NCBI GenBank assembly: GCA_022457155.1
Contig: JAJGOT010000457.1
Span: 1 to 64,000, forward strand
Length of the DNA stretch: 64,000 nt
Source of the DNA: Cladopsammia gracilis
Taxonomy: Eukaryota > Cnidaria > Anthozoa > Scleractinia > Dendrophylliidae
Reading direction: 5' to 3'
In this document: one piece after another, positions 42,637 to 64,000 of the stretch
Layout: each line of letters starts with the position of its first letter
How positions within the stretch are numbered: position 1 is the first letter of the stretch
Notes under the pieces: model-generated
What the model saw: only the letters and a program-made list of their open reading frames with translations
Databases searched by the model: none
What the model was told of the DNA's origin: nothing
Position numbers and translations under genes: made by a program

Positions 42637-43053
42637 GAGCCTCGACAGACTAGAGAGATTGTCCACAACTTTGTGTATTCGACAACAAAAATTAGTGTTC
42701 GATACAGCTTTTCCACCACCAAATCGTCGATAATTAATTGTTTTATGCGAGACATTTGTAACTAACGTTCACTGCACATGTCAACTTCGTTTCTAGTGCT
42801 AACCGCGCGGTTACACATGTGTTAATTTGTTTGACAACATGACTTTGTCGACAACTGTCTTGTTGACGATAAAACTGCCGCGATGTTTTCGACAACTAAA
42901 GTAGAGGAAAACTGTCTGGTTGTCCATGACCGAATTTTTTAAAGTTTGTTATCGATAACTTGCTTCACAGACTGGCTTTTTTGTTATCGACAACTTTTTA
43001 TGATCGACGACTAAATAGTTTTCGATAACAATTGGTCTAGTCTGCAGAGGCCC
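42637..43053. mobile_element. Harbinger-type MITE with TTA duplication
   Basis: Inverted ends (GAGCCTCGACAGACTAG and CTAGTCTGCAGAGGCCC) are flanked by TTA on both sides. Internal GACAAC/CGATAAC motifs are repeated. No ORF. Confidence 0.68.
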
Positions 43054-43395
43054 TTAGAAAGAAATCCTCCTTGATAGTGAACTGATCCAAAGCCTATGGA
43101 TACAGATGTATCTTTTATTCTTGCGACCCAATTTCCTTTCTAAGACTAGTGGTTCATGGTGTATAGCTTAGTTTCTAGCACTAATGTAATTTTCACTTAA
43201 CGGTTTATTTTGAGCTTCGCTTAAAATGTTTAATTCGACGCGCGCAACCTTATTGTAAATATTTGTCGGAATAGGTTGTATTTCAGTTAATTATTAACGT
43301 AGGGCTATATATATCGCTTTGCACGCGGCGGCAGAGACAGTTAATTTATTTGCGATTCGCAACGTGTCAAGTTAAGTCAGCTCGTTGTTGTAAAT

Positions 43396-43806
43396 TTTTC
43401 GGGCCCGAAAGGCTGTGTTATGTGCAGTAAATTTGCCAACAAGGATTCAATATTGTTTGATTTAAAAAATTCGAAGTCGACTAAAAACACTACGCTGGTT
43501 TGCGGGATAAAAACTTCATCGCCACTCGAAAGAAATTTAATTTTAAAAATAGCTTTCGGGTCCGAAAAGTCTTCGGGTGTGTTGAGAAACGCACGCCAGG
43601 CGTGTGTTTCTCGAATTTTCGGGCCCGAAAGGTACTTTTTAGATTTAATTTCTAACGAAAGACGTTGAAGTTTTTAGCCCAAAATTAAAATCAACTAAAG
43701 CTGTGTAGTAGACGTAAGATTTTATTGCTTAGCTTTCAAAATCAACAAAAACCGAATATGTATTGGTAAACATTCTGCACTCAACACAACTTTTCGGGTC
43801 CGAAAA
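43396..43806. repeat. Cluster of TTTCGGGYCCGAAA palindromes
   Basis: Four perfect or near-perfect palindromes at 43396-43410, 43553-43569, 43616-43630 and 43791-43806, plus a hairpin GAGAAACGCACGCC/GGCGTGTGTTTCTC at 43582-43610. Confidence 0.8.
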
Positions 43807-44027
43807 GTTTTCGGGACTTTCGGGAAACGCACACCAAGTCTGGAAATGGGTCGAGATGAAAAAAACAAAATTCGGATCTTTGGGCCTTATTTTCATTACA
43901 AAAAGGTTCAGAAATTTCCTGATAAGGCCTTCGCTATGACGTTTTAGTACCAATTCATATTTGGTTCATTCGCCTTAACTGGCCTTAACTGGCCAATCAT
44001 AACATGGTTAGCGTGATATCCATTTTA

Positions 44028-44184
44028 GAGCGGTTTTCACTTGAGTATCGAAAGTAATTTCGCGCTTGCTTTGGTTTTGCATCGCTACGCTTTGCTTCAA
44101 CGGTTCTGATTAGTTCATTGGATTATCTGCGTCTGTTGTGATTGGTCAGAGTAATTACTTTGATTTCTCAACTAACAACCGCTC
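44028..44184. mobile_element. MITE with GAGCGGTT termini and TA duplication
   Basis: GAGCGGTTTTCA at the left and AACCGCTC-like right end, flanked by TA on both sides, about 157 bp. Internal GTGATTGGTCAGAGTAATTA is shared with the elements at 58375 and 58903. Confidence 0.65.
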
Positions 44185-45190
44185 TAAAAATGCTTGCCCG
44201 TTTGGTAACGCTTACAGTGTTACCTTTAAGGACAAAAACACTGGTAGTTTTTTTAACCGCTCACCTTTGGTGTAAAATCTAGCCTAACGATGGATAACAA
44301 GTAGTTTTTGGAACCAGGTGATCGCTGTTGTAACAACACGATAATCGAAGTGTTATTTTAATATGTTATTTAAATTTTAATCAGAAGAACCCTGACAAAC
44401 GAATATTTTTTATTCGTGAGTGAGTGATTCTTGCTTTATAATAATTGAATTGCTAGTTTAAAATGGTTTTATATTAAGCCAGTGGCCCCACGAGTAAACG
44501 TCTTCATTCGCTTTATTTTTAAACGGATATTTGCTTTTATGATCTATCCTTTTACATAAAAAAGTGACTCTCTTTGGAAAACATTATAAATCTCACTGAT
44601 AAGCGGTTTCCAAGAGGAATATACTCTCTTTACCGCGGTTGATACTATTAATTAGATCAGGGAAGAACTGGAAGAGACTAAAGGACTACGAGGAGGCGAT
44701 GAAAACGTTTATTCGGTCTGCCAAACAACGTGTTTTTGTAGTTGTCTGAGATCAACTTTAATCCACAAAATGTGGTATTTTGATATGTAGGACAAAGTCA
44801 CATTAAAAATGTAAACCAGATTTAGAATGCGCAAGACACAAACTTGTAATTCAGTACATGCATGACTTGATATTGGGTGCCTATGCAAGGCTTCCTCTGT
44901 GATTAAAATGGTAGGACGAACGATATTGGACGAGGCCAATACATTGAACTTTCTAGCAGAAAGCCTGCAGATACCAACACTGCAAGTGAGATACGATGGA
45001 TAACATCAAAATGTACCGATTTGTGAAATAAAATTGCTAAATCTGGTGACTTGTGAGTCTGAAAATTTGACCGTTATTTCCACTCTCTTGAACATTGGCT
45101 ATTCGACACCCGTTTCCCAACTAAACACTGTTATACAGTGATTTACTGCTGGTTATTTCACCCCCCAGTTTCAGGCCTACTCTGAGACCT
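44185..45190. other. Intergenic, no gene seen
   Basis: AT-rich; short ORFs without family signal. Confidence 0.45.
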
Positions 45191-45395
45191 TAAGTCGCCG
45201 TAACTTTAGGCGACTTTAAGCGATTTAAGGCGATTTAAGGCGACTTAAGGAAAAATTAGTTTAAAATATTGGCGACTTAAGGCGACTTTAGGCGACTTTA
45301 GGCGACTTAAGGCGACTTAAGGCGACTTAAGGCGATTTAAGGTGACTTAAGGCAACTTAAGGTGACTGAAGGCAACTTCAGGCAACATAAAAGTG
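45191..45395. repeat. 10-bp minisatellite, GGCGACTTAA
   Basis: About 18 units of GGCGACTTAA or one-base variants run head to tail, interrupted once by AT-rich sequence (about 45250-45272). Confidence 0.9.
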
Positions 45396-47356
45396 TTTCT
45401 AAAAAGTGATGAAACAAAAGTTATTGACAGTCTCTTCATCACTATACCTAAATACCAAGCCACTGGTCTCTGGAGAGAAATATGAGACAGGATTCAAGCC
45501 AGGTCTGATTGAGTCAGGACTTAAGTCAGTTTGCGACCAAGGACTCCAGTTCAGGTTAGGCATAGAGTTAGGGTTAGGGCTACAGCTTGAGTCCTGACAT
45601 GAATCCTGGCATTCATGATAGTTTGTCTCATATTACAATAAACAAAATTATCACAATCAGTTCACTTGGTCTCAGATAGACTTAAGTGACCGTAAATCTC
45701 CAGTTTCCAGATTTTAAAGCCCCTTTTAGCTATACTGAGATTCAAATTATTACAATAACAACAACAACAACATTATATAAATAATATGAATGCTAAATTG
45801 TATTATGAACATTAATTAGCCAAACAAGAGGCAGGAACAATATTACTTATCTAGAATGAGAAAAAATTCAGTTAGCTGCTTAAATGTTTTTAAGATATTG
45901 CAATAACAATAATCATACAAAAATATAAAGATCATATACACTGCCAAACAAAATCTTGGAAAAAAAATCCAACTTTTTCACTTAAAAATGGATACCTGAT
46001 CTGAATCAAACTAACATACATTTTCCTTGACTTATTTATACAACAATGAACAAAGGCATCGAATTAGTTAATTAAAAATCACTTCTCGATTTCACATATT
46101 ACATAAATTTGGTTAATTTATCTGCCACTGTTGTGGCAGTTGCACAGTAAATTTTGGCTCGAAAGCTTGGCAAACGACATCCAAAACTGTTTGGTCAGGT
46201 ACCCAGCCAATTTGTTGTTTTCCTGCTTTAGTCCAATAGAATATTCCAATATCATATTTGGTACCGTAAGGGTCCTTCTCAATAGCGCATCTTTCCCATT
46301 TTCTCTAGTTTCTCTAGCAACTGTTAATTTGTTTAACCTGAGCATGTTCGTATCAGGTCTCCCCTAAGGAAGGTCTCATACTCAGATTACTTGCGATTTT
46401 TACTGTAGCAAGAGTCTTCGTTTTGATGAAGCTAGCATGGCCAGCAAATTAGTAAAAGTTGATTCGCTACGGTGGATCATGATGTCCGACTTTAGACATT
46501 AGAGACCTTAAGATTGAGGGTTTCCCTTTAAACCGCAAACCACAAACGTCGGCCAGCAGTTTACAGTTCGGAGTTCACCGTATGAACAAAATCCGGGCTT
46601 AAGATTGAGGGTTACGTTTTACCTATGCCTATTACCGGAGCCATCTAGGAAACAAAGTAGACATTCATGCATATACATTCATGAATTCACATATCGTCAG
46701 AAACTGGCTTTGGTTTTACTTTATTTATCGTCGTTTAACCACAAAGTAATCCGACTGGCAAAACAGTGCCAACAACAAATAGCCGGCTGCCATGTTTGTT
46801 CTCATTCATTCGTTCACTTCTATTTTAGCTGAGAAATCGTCTTCAAAATTACGTTTCTGTGAAAAAGAATTCGATAATTAATAAGCGAAAGAGTTCTAAA
46901 AAGCAGTATTTCCTCTCAAACGTGGGATTGTGATGTTTTAGGGTGCAAAAAACCTTGCGGTAAATCACTTACCTCTAGAGCGTGTGCTCTAGCCGTACAA
47001 CGTGAAACTCAAACCGCAAACCTGACGGCAAGGCACTGGTCACGTGACTTCTTGACGTTCGCGGTTCGCGGGAAATGCCGAAAAACCTCGGCGGCCCATT
47101 GTTAAGCGATCACCCTCTATTAAGCGGTCACTCAATAACAAAATATTTACTGTAAACTCTATTAAACGGTCACCTAGTTCACGGTCACGAGGAACTCTCA
47201 CTAAACAAAGCGAATGACTTGCTTCACGAAATAACGCTACGCGGCCCTAAATGACAGACAACCATGCATAACTGATTTTTTCGTTTTATGTTCAATGCGA
47301 AAGCGAAACTGTTGATGATGTGGTTTTTAAGACAGACTTGCCTTACGAACAACATT
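45396..47356. other. Intergenic, no gene seen
   Basis: Scattered CTATTAAGCGGTCAC motifs (47108-47180) are shared with 48450-48525 and 50700-50730. The minus-strand ORF 46118-46345 has no recognised motif. Confidence 0.4.
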
Positions 47357-48298
47357 ATAGCGGAGCTCTGCGGGCCGAAGGCCCGCGCGGAGCCCCATAC
47401 TCACAGAACTAAACGGATGCCCGTCATTTTTCATGGTCATGGCTAGCGGAATGTTTCGCGGGCGCATCTGCCGCCCGCCGCCCGTGTTGGACAGGGCTAG
47501 TTCGCGGGCGCGTATGACGTCACAAAACATGCGCGTATGACGCCACACAACATTCGAGATGTTTGTTTTCATTACCGATTTCACAACCAAAGAAGCGGAG
47601 ATTTATTAAAGAATTTCCAAGCAAGCGAGGGACTTAAAGCTAAAACAGATTACATTTTTCGATGGGAATTTATGTTGATATCAATCTGTGATTGACTTTT
47701 TTGTGTGTGTTCTTGTGTAGTTTTGGAGAATTGTTTTTAAAACGTGCTTAAATTCAGTTGTATCGATTTCTTGAATTTCATCCAAGGCAGCTCGGCGAAC
47801 TCGATGCGCTATAAATGGTACGCGTTTTACTTTTAAACATAAACTAATGGAGATTTGAATAAAATTTTTCGAAAGAAGATTGTGTTGTCCATTTTTATGT
47901 GCTTGTTCATTCATTGCATAGATTGAAAAGCGATTTTATAGTTCTATCTTCACTCGCGTCGCCTTATGCAAATATATTTGTGTATTATTGCAAGTTTGAT
48001 TTCCAAATCAGTTTCTCGGGCAATTTTTGACAAGCAGCAACTGTATTTTATTCGGAAAGTAGTCGTACTAGTTATTGTAGAGACGGAGAAAAAGTTTTTT
48101 TTTTGAACTTTTGTACGGTCTAAATGTACTGTGCAAACGGTCGCGTAATACTGTTTTTGAGAATTTCTAAAATTGAAAAATAGCCCGGTCGTCAATCTTA
48201 ATTCTTGTGCTTCCGACCTTTCACCTTAGTTAAGTTTCACATCAGTTAAGCTTGTTCAGGGAGCGACGCTGTTAGGCTCGGCCTATCTATATATATTA
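47357..48298 (+). repeat. Dispersed repeat family, copy C
   Basis: It has the GC-rich 5' part (GCGGGCCGAAGGCCCGC palindrome) and the common 3' part, with an internal deletion relative to copy B. Confidence 0.85.
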
Positions 48299-48589
48299 AA
48301 ATCCGATAATCAGGAATAAACTTCCTTGAACATGGAATTACTTAATTTCTAGAGTTACTGTTGCTGTTAGCAGTAAAATACAGACCTGATAATGTGAGCA
48401 ATTTCGCATTCTAGTTCAATCTTTGCCATGCTAAATTTTAAAACACCTCTATTAAGCGGCCAACTTCTATAAAGCGGTCAGATGGCAATTTCATGAGGGT
48501 GACCGCTTCATAGAGGTTTGACTGTAGTTAATTTTGAAGCGTAACTTTATAATCAAATTTTGTTACTGCATGGAATGGAACAATATTTA

Positions 48590-48749
48590 ACAATTATTGA
48601 TGAGGTTGAGCATGATAGCGATATTGTCAAGGCCAAGGTCAAGGCCAAAGTTTGTGTTATCTGCCGAAGCCGAAGGCTGAGGCGGATACTAACACAAACT
48701 GAGGCCTTGATAATTATCGCTATCATGCGAAAACCGAATCCAATAATTG
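48590..48749. mobile_element. MITE, nested inverted repeats
   Basis: CAATTATTG..GCATGATAGCGAT at the left pairs with ATCGCTATCATGC..CAATAATTG at the right. An inner hairpin spans 48648-48699. Confidence 0.7.
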
Positions 48750-49385
48750 TTTTATTATGCATATTCCTGAGCTGCACTTGCAAAGACAAGAGCGCGCACA
48801 AAAAAAGTGATCAATGCACAGCAGTCAACTTGTAAGTAAACAACTTACGTCACTTCTGCATGCATAAAACTATTGTCTGTAGGTATGACGTAACAGAAAC
48901 AGCAAGCAATAATTAGCTGCGTGCTTATAGCCAATCAAAATCGAGCTAGTGACACCAATGTATAATAATACTAAATATTATACAATCAGAATGAACGTAA
49001 CGTGAAACAAAACAAAGCAAAGTAGCAGGAAAAGACTAGGTACTGTAATGCGAACAACGTCGGGCTACTACTAGCGACTTACTTTTTCGAGAAATAGTCA
49101 GTTAATACGCCCTGACGCTTCTCAACTAATCTATTACTATCGATTATCCTTGAAATGTTTCTAACGTTGGATTTGCACACTGCACTTCAAGGGACACAAG
49201 AAATTTATTGACATTTTGAAGGAGTTAAGTGGCAAAGCTTGATAAAGATACTAAGCTGGCGAAATCTGAACTGGACTGACACATTTTTTGTAATGCAAAA
49301 AAAGACAGAATACACGGCTGCTTCAAAATAATTCAGTCAATTTTTTGGACTACAGTACCGTATTTTTTGACTTGTCACGTCTTGA
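48750..49385. other. Intergenic, no gene seen
   Basis: Nothing recognised. Confidence 0.45.
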
Positions 49386-49610
49386 CAAACGTGGTTCGAG
49401 TTATCGAGGGTAGAATTATATAGAAAAATTACCTGAAGGGAAACGAAAATTGCTTCGAGTTAGCGGAGGTTCGAGTTATCGAGGGTTCGGGTTACCGAGG
49501 GTAAAATTACGGTAACTGTATGACGGAAATCTGAAGGAAATCTATTTTGGTTCGGGTTAGCGCGAGGTTCGAGTTAGCGAGGGTTCGAGTTATCGGGAGT
49601 CGACTGTACT
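49386..49610. repeat. TTCGAGTTAGCGAGGG-type repeats
   Basis: About six to seven copies of GGTTCGAGTTATCGAGGGT or variants in clusters at both ends of the interval, around GGTAAAATTACGG. Confidence 0.75.
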
Positions 49611-49959
49611 GTGTAAACCATATTTAACGACAACAATCGTTTAACCATAGCCTGTTTAGGACCGATTCAGACCCTGTTTTGGATATATTCGCGTATATAC
49701 CCTGTTCCGGATAAGGAGGCCAAAACCAGTCCAGGTCCAGCAGTATGGGTCGTGTAAGAGACTGACCCCCAGCTTTATTTTGGTTGCTTTCGGGGTGAGA
49801 AATGTAAAAATCTATTAGTCACTGCTTTTAAACTCTCAGCGCAAGTGGAGTTAGGTCGATACAATCGTGTTGCCAATAACTCTTACGGGAAAAAATGAAT
49901 GTGTGCTACGCCCATAACACGATACTTAACTGCTATTCACCGAAGTGGAGGTGGCTTGT

Positions 49960-50290
49960 GATGGACACTGTTTTAGTATATACTAAAACAACTATTCGCC
50001 TCAGTGTCGGTGGCCAGTGGTGGATATTTACTTTTTCACGGCTCGGTAGATATCCACCACTGGCCACCGACACTGAGGTGAATAGTTGTTTTAGTATATA
50101 CTAAAATAGTGAGATAATATAGCACGAAAATGATGATTTTTAACTCATTTATTCCTGTCAACGATTGCAATTTTCGCGCGCAAATGACCGAAATTTGCTT
50201 GGAGGTGAAAAGCACTTGCCATCCCGAGTTCCAGTAGTCAATCACAGCACGCCAAAAACGCTATCCACTGTTTTAGTATATACTAATCTG
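49960..50290. mobile_element. MITE with TTTTAGTATATACTAAAA palindromes
   Basis: The palindrome occurs at about 49971 and 50089 (full) and 50271 (one arm shortened). 49976-50038 and 50044-50105 form a near-perfect hairpin with the GTCGGTGGCCAGTGGTGGAT block. Confidence 0.72.
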
Positions 50291-50778
50291 GTGTAGCATG
50301 TGACCTTAAGGGTTCATCTTCAAGTTTTCGAAGTTTTCAACAAGCATTTCCCCTCCACCTTAGAGGCTTTGAGAGAAGTTCAAAATGACAAGAACAACAC
50401 AACTTTGCTACCATATGCTTTTAGCTTAATTCCTTTTTTATCGGCAGCATGGAATATTACAAGTTACCTTGTCAAATGATGAGATTTATGTTTGATTTAT
50501 GATTATTTAAGTAAAATTAAAAGCAAATAAAACACTGTCAGTAGAAGCTCTTTATTTCTCAAGCTTTCCCTGTTGACTTTACTGGGAAAGTATCCTGTTG
50601 GTTTATCTTCTTAGTTTATTCTCAATAACCTTAAATTTTGACTTGGGGAAGAAGTATTTGTTTGACAAAAGTCTAACAAATTACAATGAAACATGTATTA
50701 AGTGAACACCCTCTATTAAGCGGGCACCAGCTTGGGTCCCGAAATTTTCTTCCCATGCTTACTGTAACTCGAACCTGT

Positions 50779-51143
50779 ATTCTCTATTTTCGAATAGGGC
50801 ATTTGCATGATGACGTCATATGACTACAACTACCAGAATCCTTCAGTTTTTTGTTTTGTAGTGCAAATTAGGGCTTTTGTTATTTAAACCGCACTGGGAT
50901 TACAAAATTTAAATAAGAAAGGAAAAACGAAATGAATTCTGGTAGTTGTAGTCAAATGACGCCATCGTGCAAATGGCCTATTGCCCATAATACACTTTGT
51001 TTGCCCCCCAAATTTTGCATAAACTATTGTTTTGTAATGCTCTTGGGAATATGCAGTCCTCCCAAGAGCATTTACAAACAATAGTTTATGCAAAATTTGG
51101 GGGGCAAACAAAGTGTATTATGGGCAATTCGAAAATAGAGAAT
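50779..51143. mobile_element. Foldback element of nested hairpins
   Basis: Outer arms ATTCTCTATTTTCGAAT (50779-50795) and its inverse (51127-51143). Inside are a second pair around 50811-50846/50934-50965 and a near-perfect hairpin with arms of about 65 bp at 50982-51125. Confidence 0.75.
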
Positions 51144-51146
51144 TAA

Positions 51147-51820
51147 GCGGACATTTCAAGTGTTTTTAGAATGCATTTTTGTTAAATTGTGGGATTAGTC
51201 TAGTTCTAAAAGCGTGTTTTCCTGTAAAAAAAGTAATTCAACGCGATACAGACAGTTGCGAATTAGGTTTATGAATTAAAATGTAATGAAATCAGTACGT
51301 GTGGGTATAATAAACGTAGCGATATGAGGGTCAATAATTAATTTTTACTATTATTGAGCAATGTATCAGAACCCGTATTAAGCGGACACTAGCGAGAAAC
51401 GACAGAAACTGGCATTTTGTGAGAAAATTACACTTAGATATACTCTGAAAATAAAATTTGCTATTGAAAATGGCCAGCAAACGAATAATTTTCTTTTCAT
51501 CATTATTCTATATTTCGTACTTATTTATCGATTTAATTACTATTTTATCTGTCCATTTCATTTTTTCTGATCCACCGGATGGACTATTCCTTACATTTAT
51601 TTGATACTACGATTTCGTGTCGCTATCATTCTCGTGTTTTAGCGACTTACTGGCATCTTATGCCATATACATGTCACTTGGTTTTCGTACACCATTTTAC
51701 TCTCACTCGTGAAAGTATTTGGGTATTTGAACAGTTAATGAAATGCACTTATGGCGTGAAAACAAGAGACTATTTTTCTTTTCGGAATTACCAGACATTT
51801 AAATAAATAAACAGCACCCT
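51147..51820. other. Intergenic, no gene seen
   Basis: AT-rich; the plus ORF 51579-51806 has no recognised motif. Confidence 0.4.
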
Positions 51821-52009
51821 TCACCAAGTCTTCTTCGCAGCCGTAATTTCGGTCTTCATCACACTAGTACTTAGGTCCTCTCTCGTTTTGTTGTCCGCAC
51901 GAAGCCTGATGTGGGGGTCTCCGTGCGAAGCTTGGATCCAAGCTTGAATGAGCCAAAGAGCCTTGGAATTAAGTTGGGTCACAGCACGTTTCTGTGGCAT
52001 AACACCCAA
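51821..52009 (-). other. Uncharacterised open frame downstream of CRPPA
   Basis: A 62-codon minus-strand frame with mixed codon use (LNSKALWLIQAWIQASHGD). No family recognised. It may be CRPPA 3' UTR or a TE scrap. Confidence 0.25.
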
Positions 52010-52099
52010 ATAATGGTTACAAACAAAACTATGTTTTACCTATTTTTCCATTAAATGGCTTAAACACATGTATATATATGTATGTATATGTATGTATGT

Positions 52100-52228
52100 A
52101 GTTTGAGCACTCTCGTGACTCCACAATGCAATCCAACAATGTGTAACCGTACATCCTGTGCCCAAGTTCAGGAGTTGCCATAAAGCCATTATGGTAACAA
52201 CCGGGAGGGCACATTGTATACATAATTG
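52100..52228 (-). repeat. 129-bp interspersed repeat, copy 2
   Basis: Inverted, identical copy of 35127-35255, next to a (TA)n tract at 52229-52250. Confidence 0.85.
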
Positions 52229-52259
<31 letters not shown>

Positions 52260-52663
52260 TTTACTAATGGCGTTGCGGCCTTGCGGCCTTGCGACACCAT
52301 AAAAAAGGTTCGCATGTGCAAACATGTGTGGCTTCATGCCAGATGAACTGCTGAAGTCATCAATTTGATTCAGATGGAAAAGTGAGGAAGGAGAGGCATA
52401 TATGTCTGGTGTGTGTTTCAAGCCAAGGAAGTCCTGTCCTGGATCTCGATTTTCCTTCACTCAACTTAAACAACGTGTTGAAAAATGGAGGAACCCCAGT
52501 ATCTTCCATGTGGGCTGGCACATCCTTATTAGCAACCAGGACCAATTAGTCTTCAGCTTCCATGATGCGAGACTTCACGTAAACGCAAGTGTTGGAACCC
52601 AACTCAAGGTGACATTGAATTTCACTTGTACTGAGCCGATCCAGTGTGTGTCTGTATCACGAA

Positions 52664-63207
<10,544 letters not shown>

Positions 63208-64000
63208 CTAAAAAATAAACAGGCAGTCAAGTTGTTCATAACACACAGACTTAGTCAGGCGGTTATGTGAAAAAATTGTGCACTTTGGGCTAAAAGTATG
63301 AAATTTTGCATGAAGTACCAGGTTTATGTGGTAAACAAATGTGGATATGGAGCCATCGAAGAAATTCTATTTTTGTTAAGTTATGACGGTTTTTAAAAAT
63401 GGCGGCCATTTTGAACCGGAAGTGAATTTATTTTAACGTCAGTGCTATTAAACGGCCTTTTCTTGATCTTATTCAACTTTATTTTTAATGTTGCATTGAT
63501 TTTAATCTTTCATTAATAAATTATTCGTTTCAATTGTTTTAAAAAATATAAGATTTACTAAGAAATGATTAATTTTCAATATGGCCGCCATTTTGTACCG
63601 GAAGTGAAAGGTGATCACAAGGAAAGTGCTTGTTAAATTTGTTTCTTTCTTTTGAAATCGCTTCAGATGTCATAATTTATTGCAATAAAATTATGAAAAA
63701 AAACTTTTATATCATTCCGTTAACTAAATGCTTTTATTTCTCATGCAATGGTATCATACTGGACTTAATCTTGACAAACTCTTATACTACTTGCCCATAA
63801 TTGTAAAGACCTAAGGCATTTTGTTTATCGAATATTTTTCAACTTAGCTCGTCTCATACACACATTAGAGGCTGGAAATAAACAATTCCGGTTTACCCAG
63901 TCAATCATTCTGTTAAAAAAACTTGTTTTGCACAGCATACAACTGTTGTTATGCGCATATCAGAGGCTGGAAACAACAAATTAGTATGCTGTACACAATA
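63208..64000. other. CRPPA intron to window end, no exon seen
   Basis: GGCGGCCATTTTG/GGCCGCCATTTTG plus CCGGAAGTGAA recurs at about 63403 and 63584, and AGAGGCTGGAAA at 63867 and 63962. The exon that should precede 63207 was not found. Confidence 0.5.

Noticed and set aside
51821..52545. Minus-strand frames as further CRPPA exons or a new gene
   Set aside because: CRPPA already ends at 52664 with a plausible C-terminus. The frames are broken by the 129-bp repeat and have no recognised family.

Overview
The window looks like AT-rich nuclear DNA from an anthozoan cnidarian, most likely a stony coral. The reasons are compact GT-AG exons spread over long repeat-filled introns, SRCR/YWTD/EGF receptor exons, and a repeat content of Penelope-like elements (PLEs), BEL/Pao, Harbinger-type and TTAA-flanked DNA elements and MITEs. 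The organism call is an inference; no species can be named from the sequence alone.

Two real genes are visible and they converge. On the + strand, 16 phase-compatible exons (1186-40670) encode about 1,460 residues of a large single-pass receptor: EGF-like, three SRCR domains, a YWTD propeller, EGF, a second YWTD propeller, two EGF domains, a membrane-proximal domain, one transmembrane helix and a tyrosine-rich tail with two ITIM-like motifs. Its 5' end lies upstream of the window; stop codon and poly(A) signal are inside it. On the - strand, 13 exons (63207 down to 52664) encode the C-terminal 335 residues of CRPPA/ISPD, the D-ribitol-5-phosphate cytidylyltransferase that makes CDP-ribitol for alpha-dystroglycan glycosylation. 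Its N-terminal exons lie beyond 64000.

The receptor introns are a transposon archive. Intron 10053-19942 holds a nearly full-length but frameshifted BEL/Pao retrotransposon on the - strand (LTRs 10359-10853 and 19095-19747), into which a PLE inserted with a 13-bp target duplication (16621-16633 / 18466-18478). Other introns hold PLE reverse transcriptase and GIY-YIG fragments, a TTAA-flanked element containing a LINE tail, a Harbinger-type element with a Myb-like gene remnant, a 2.1-kb foldback element, SINE-like tRNA-derived repeats and very long (TA)n tracts.

The most striking signal is a set of hammerhead-ribozyme motifs attached to the PLE fragments. Three fold on paper into complete hammerheads (1486-1537 -, 3796-3840 -, 34129-34187 +). 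At least six more have the conserved core with a minimal 4-nt palindromic stem III. Several lie in sense orientation inside receptor introns.

From about 40.8 to 52.6 kb no convincing gene is seen. This stretch holds copies of a dispersed repeat (four in the window, all in the same orientation), MITEs, palindromes and minisatellites. CRPPA introns carry a further copy of that repeat, a (TA)n tract of about 128 bp, a minisatellite family in both orientations and several MITEs.
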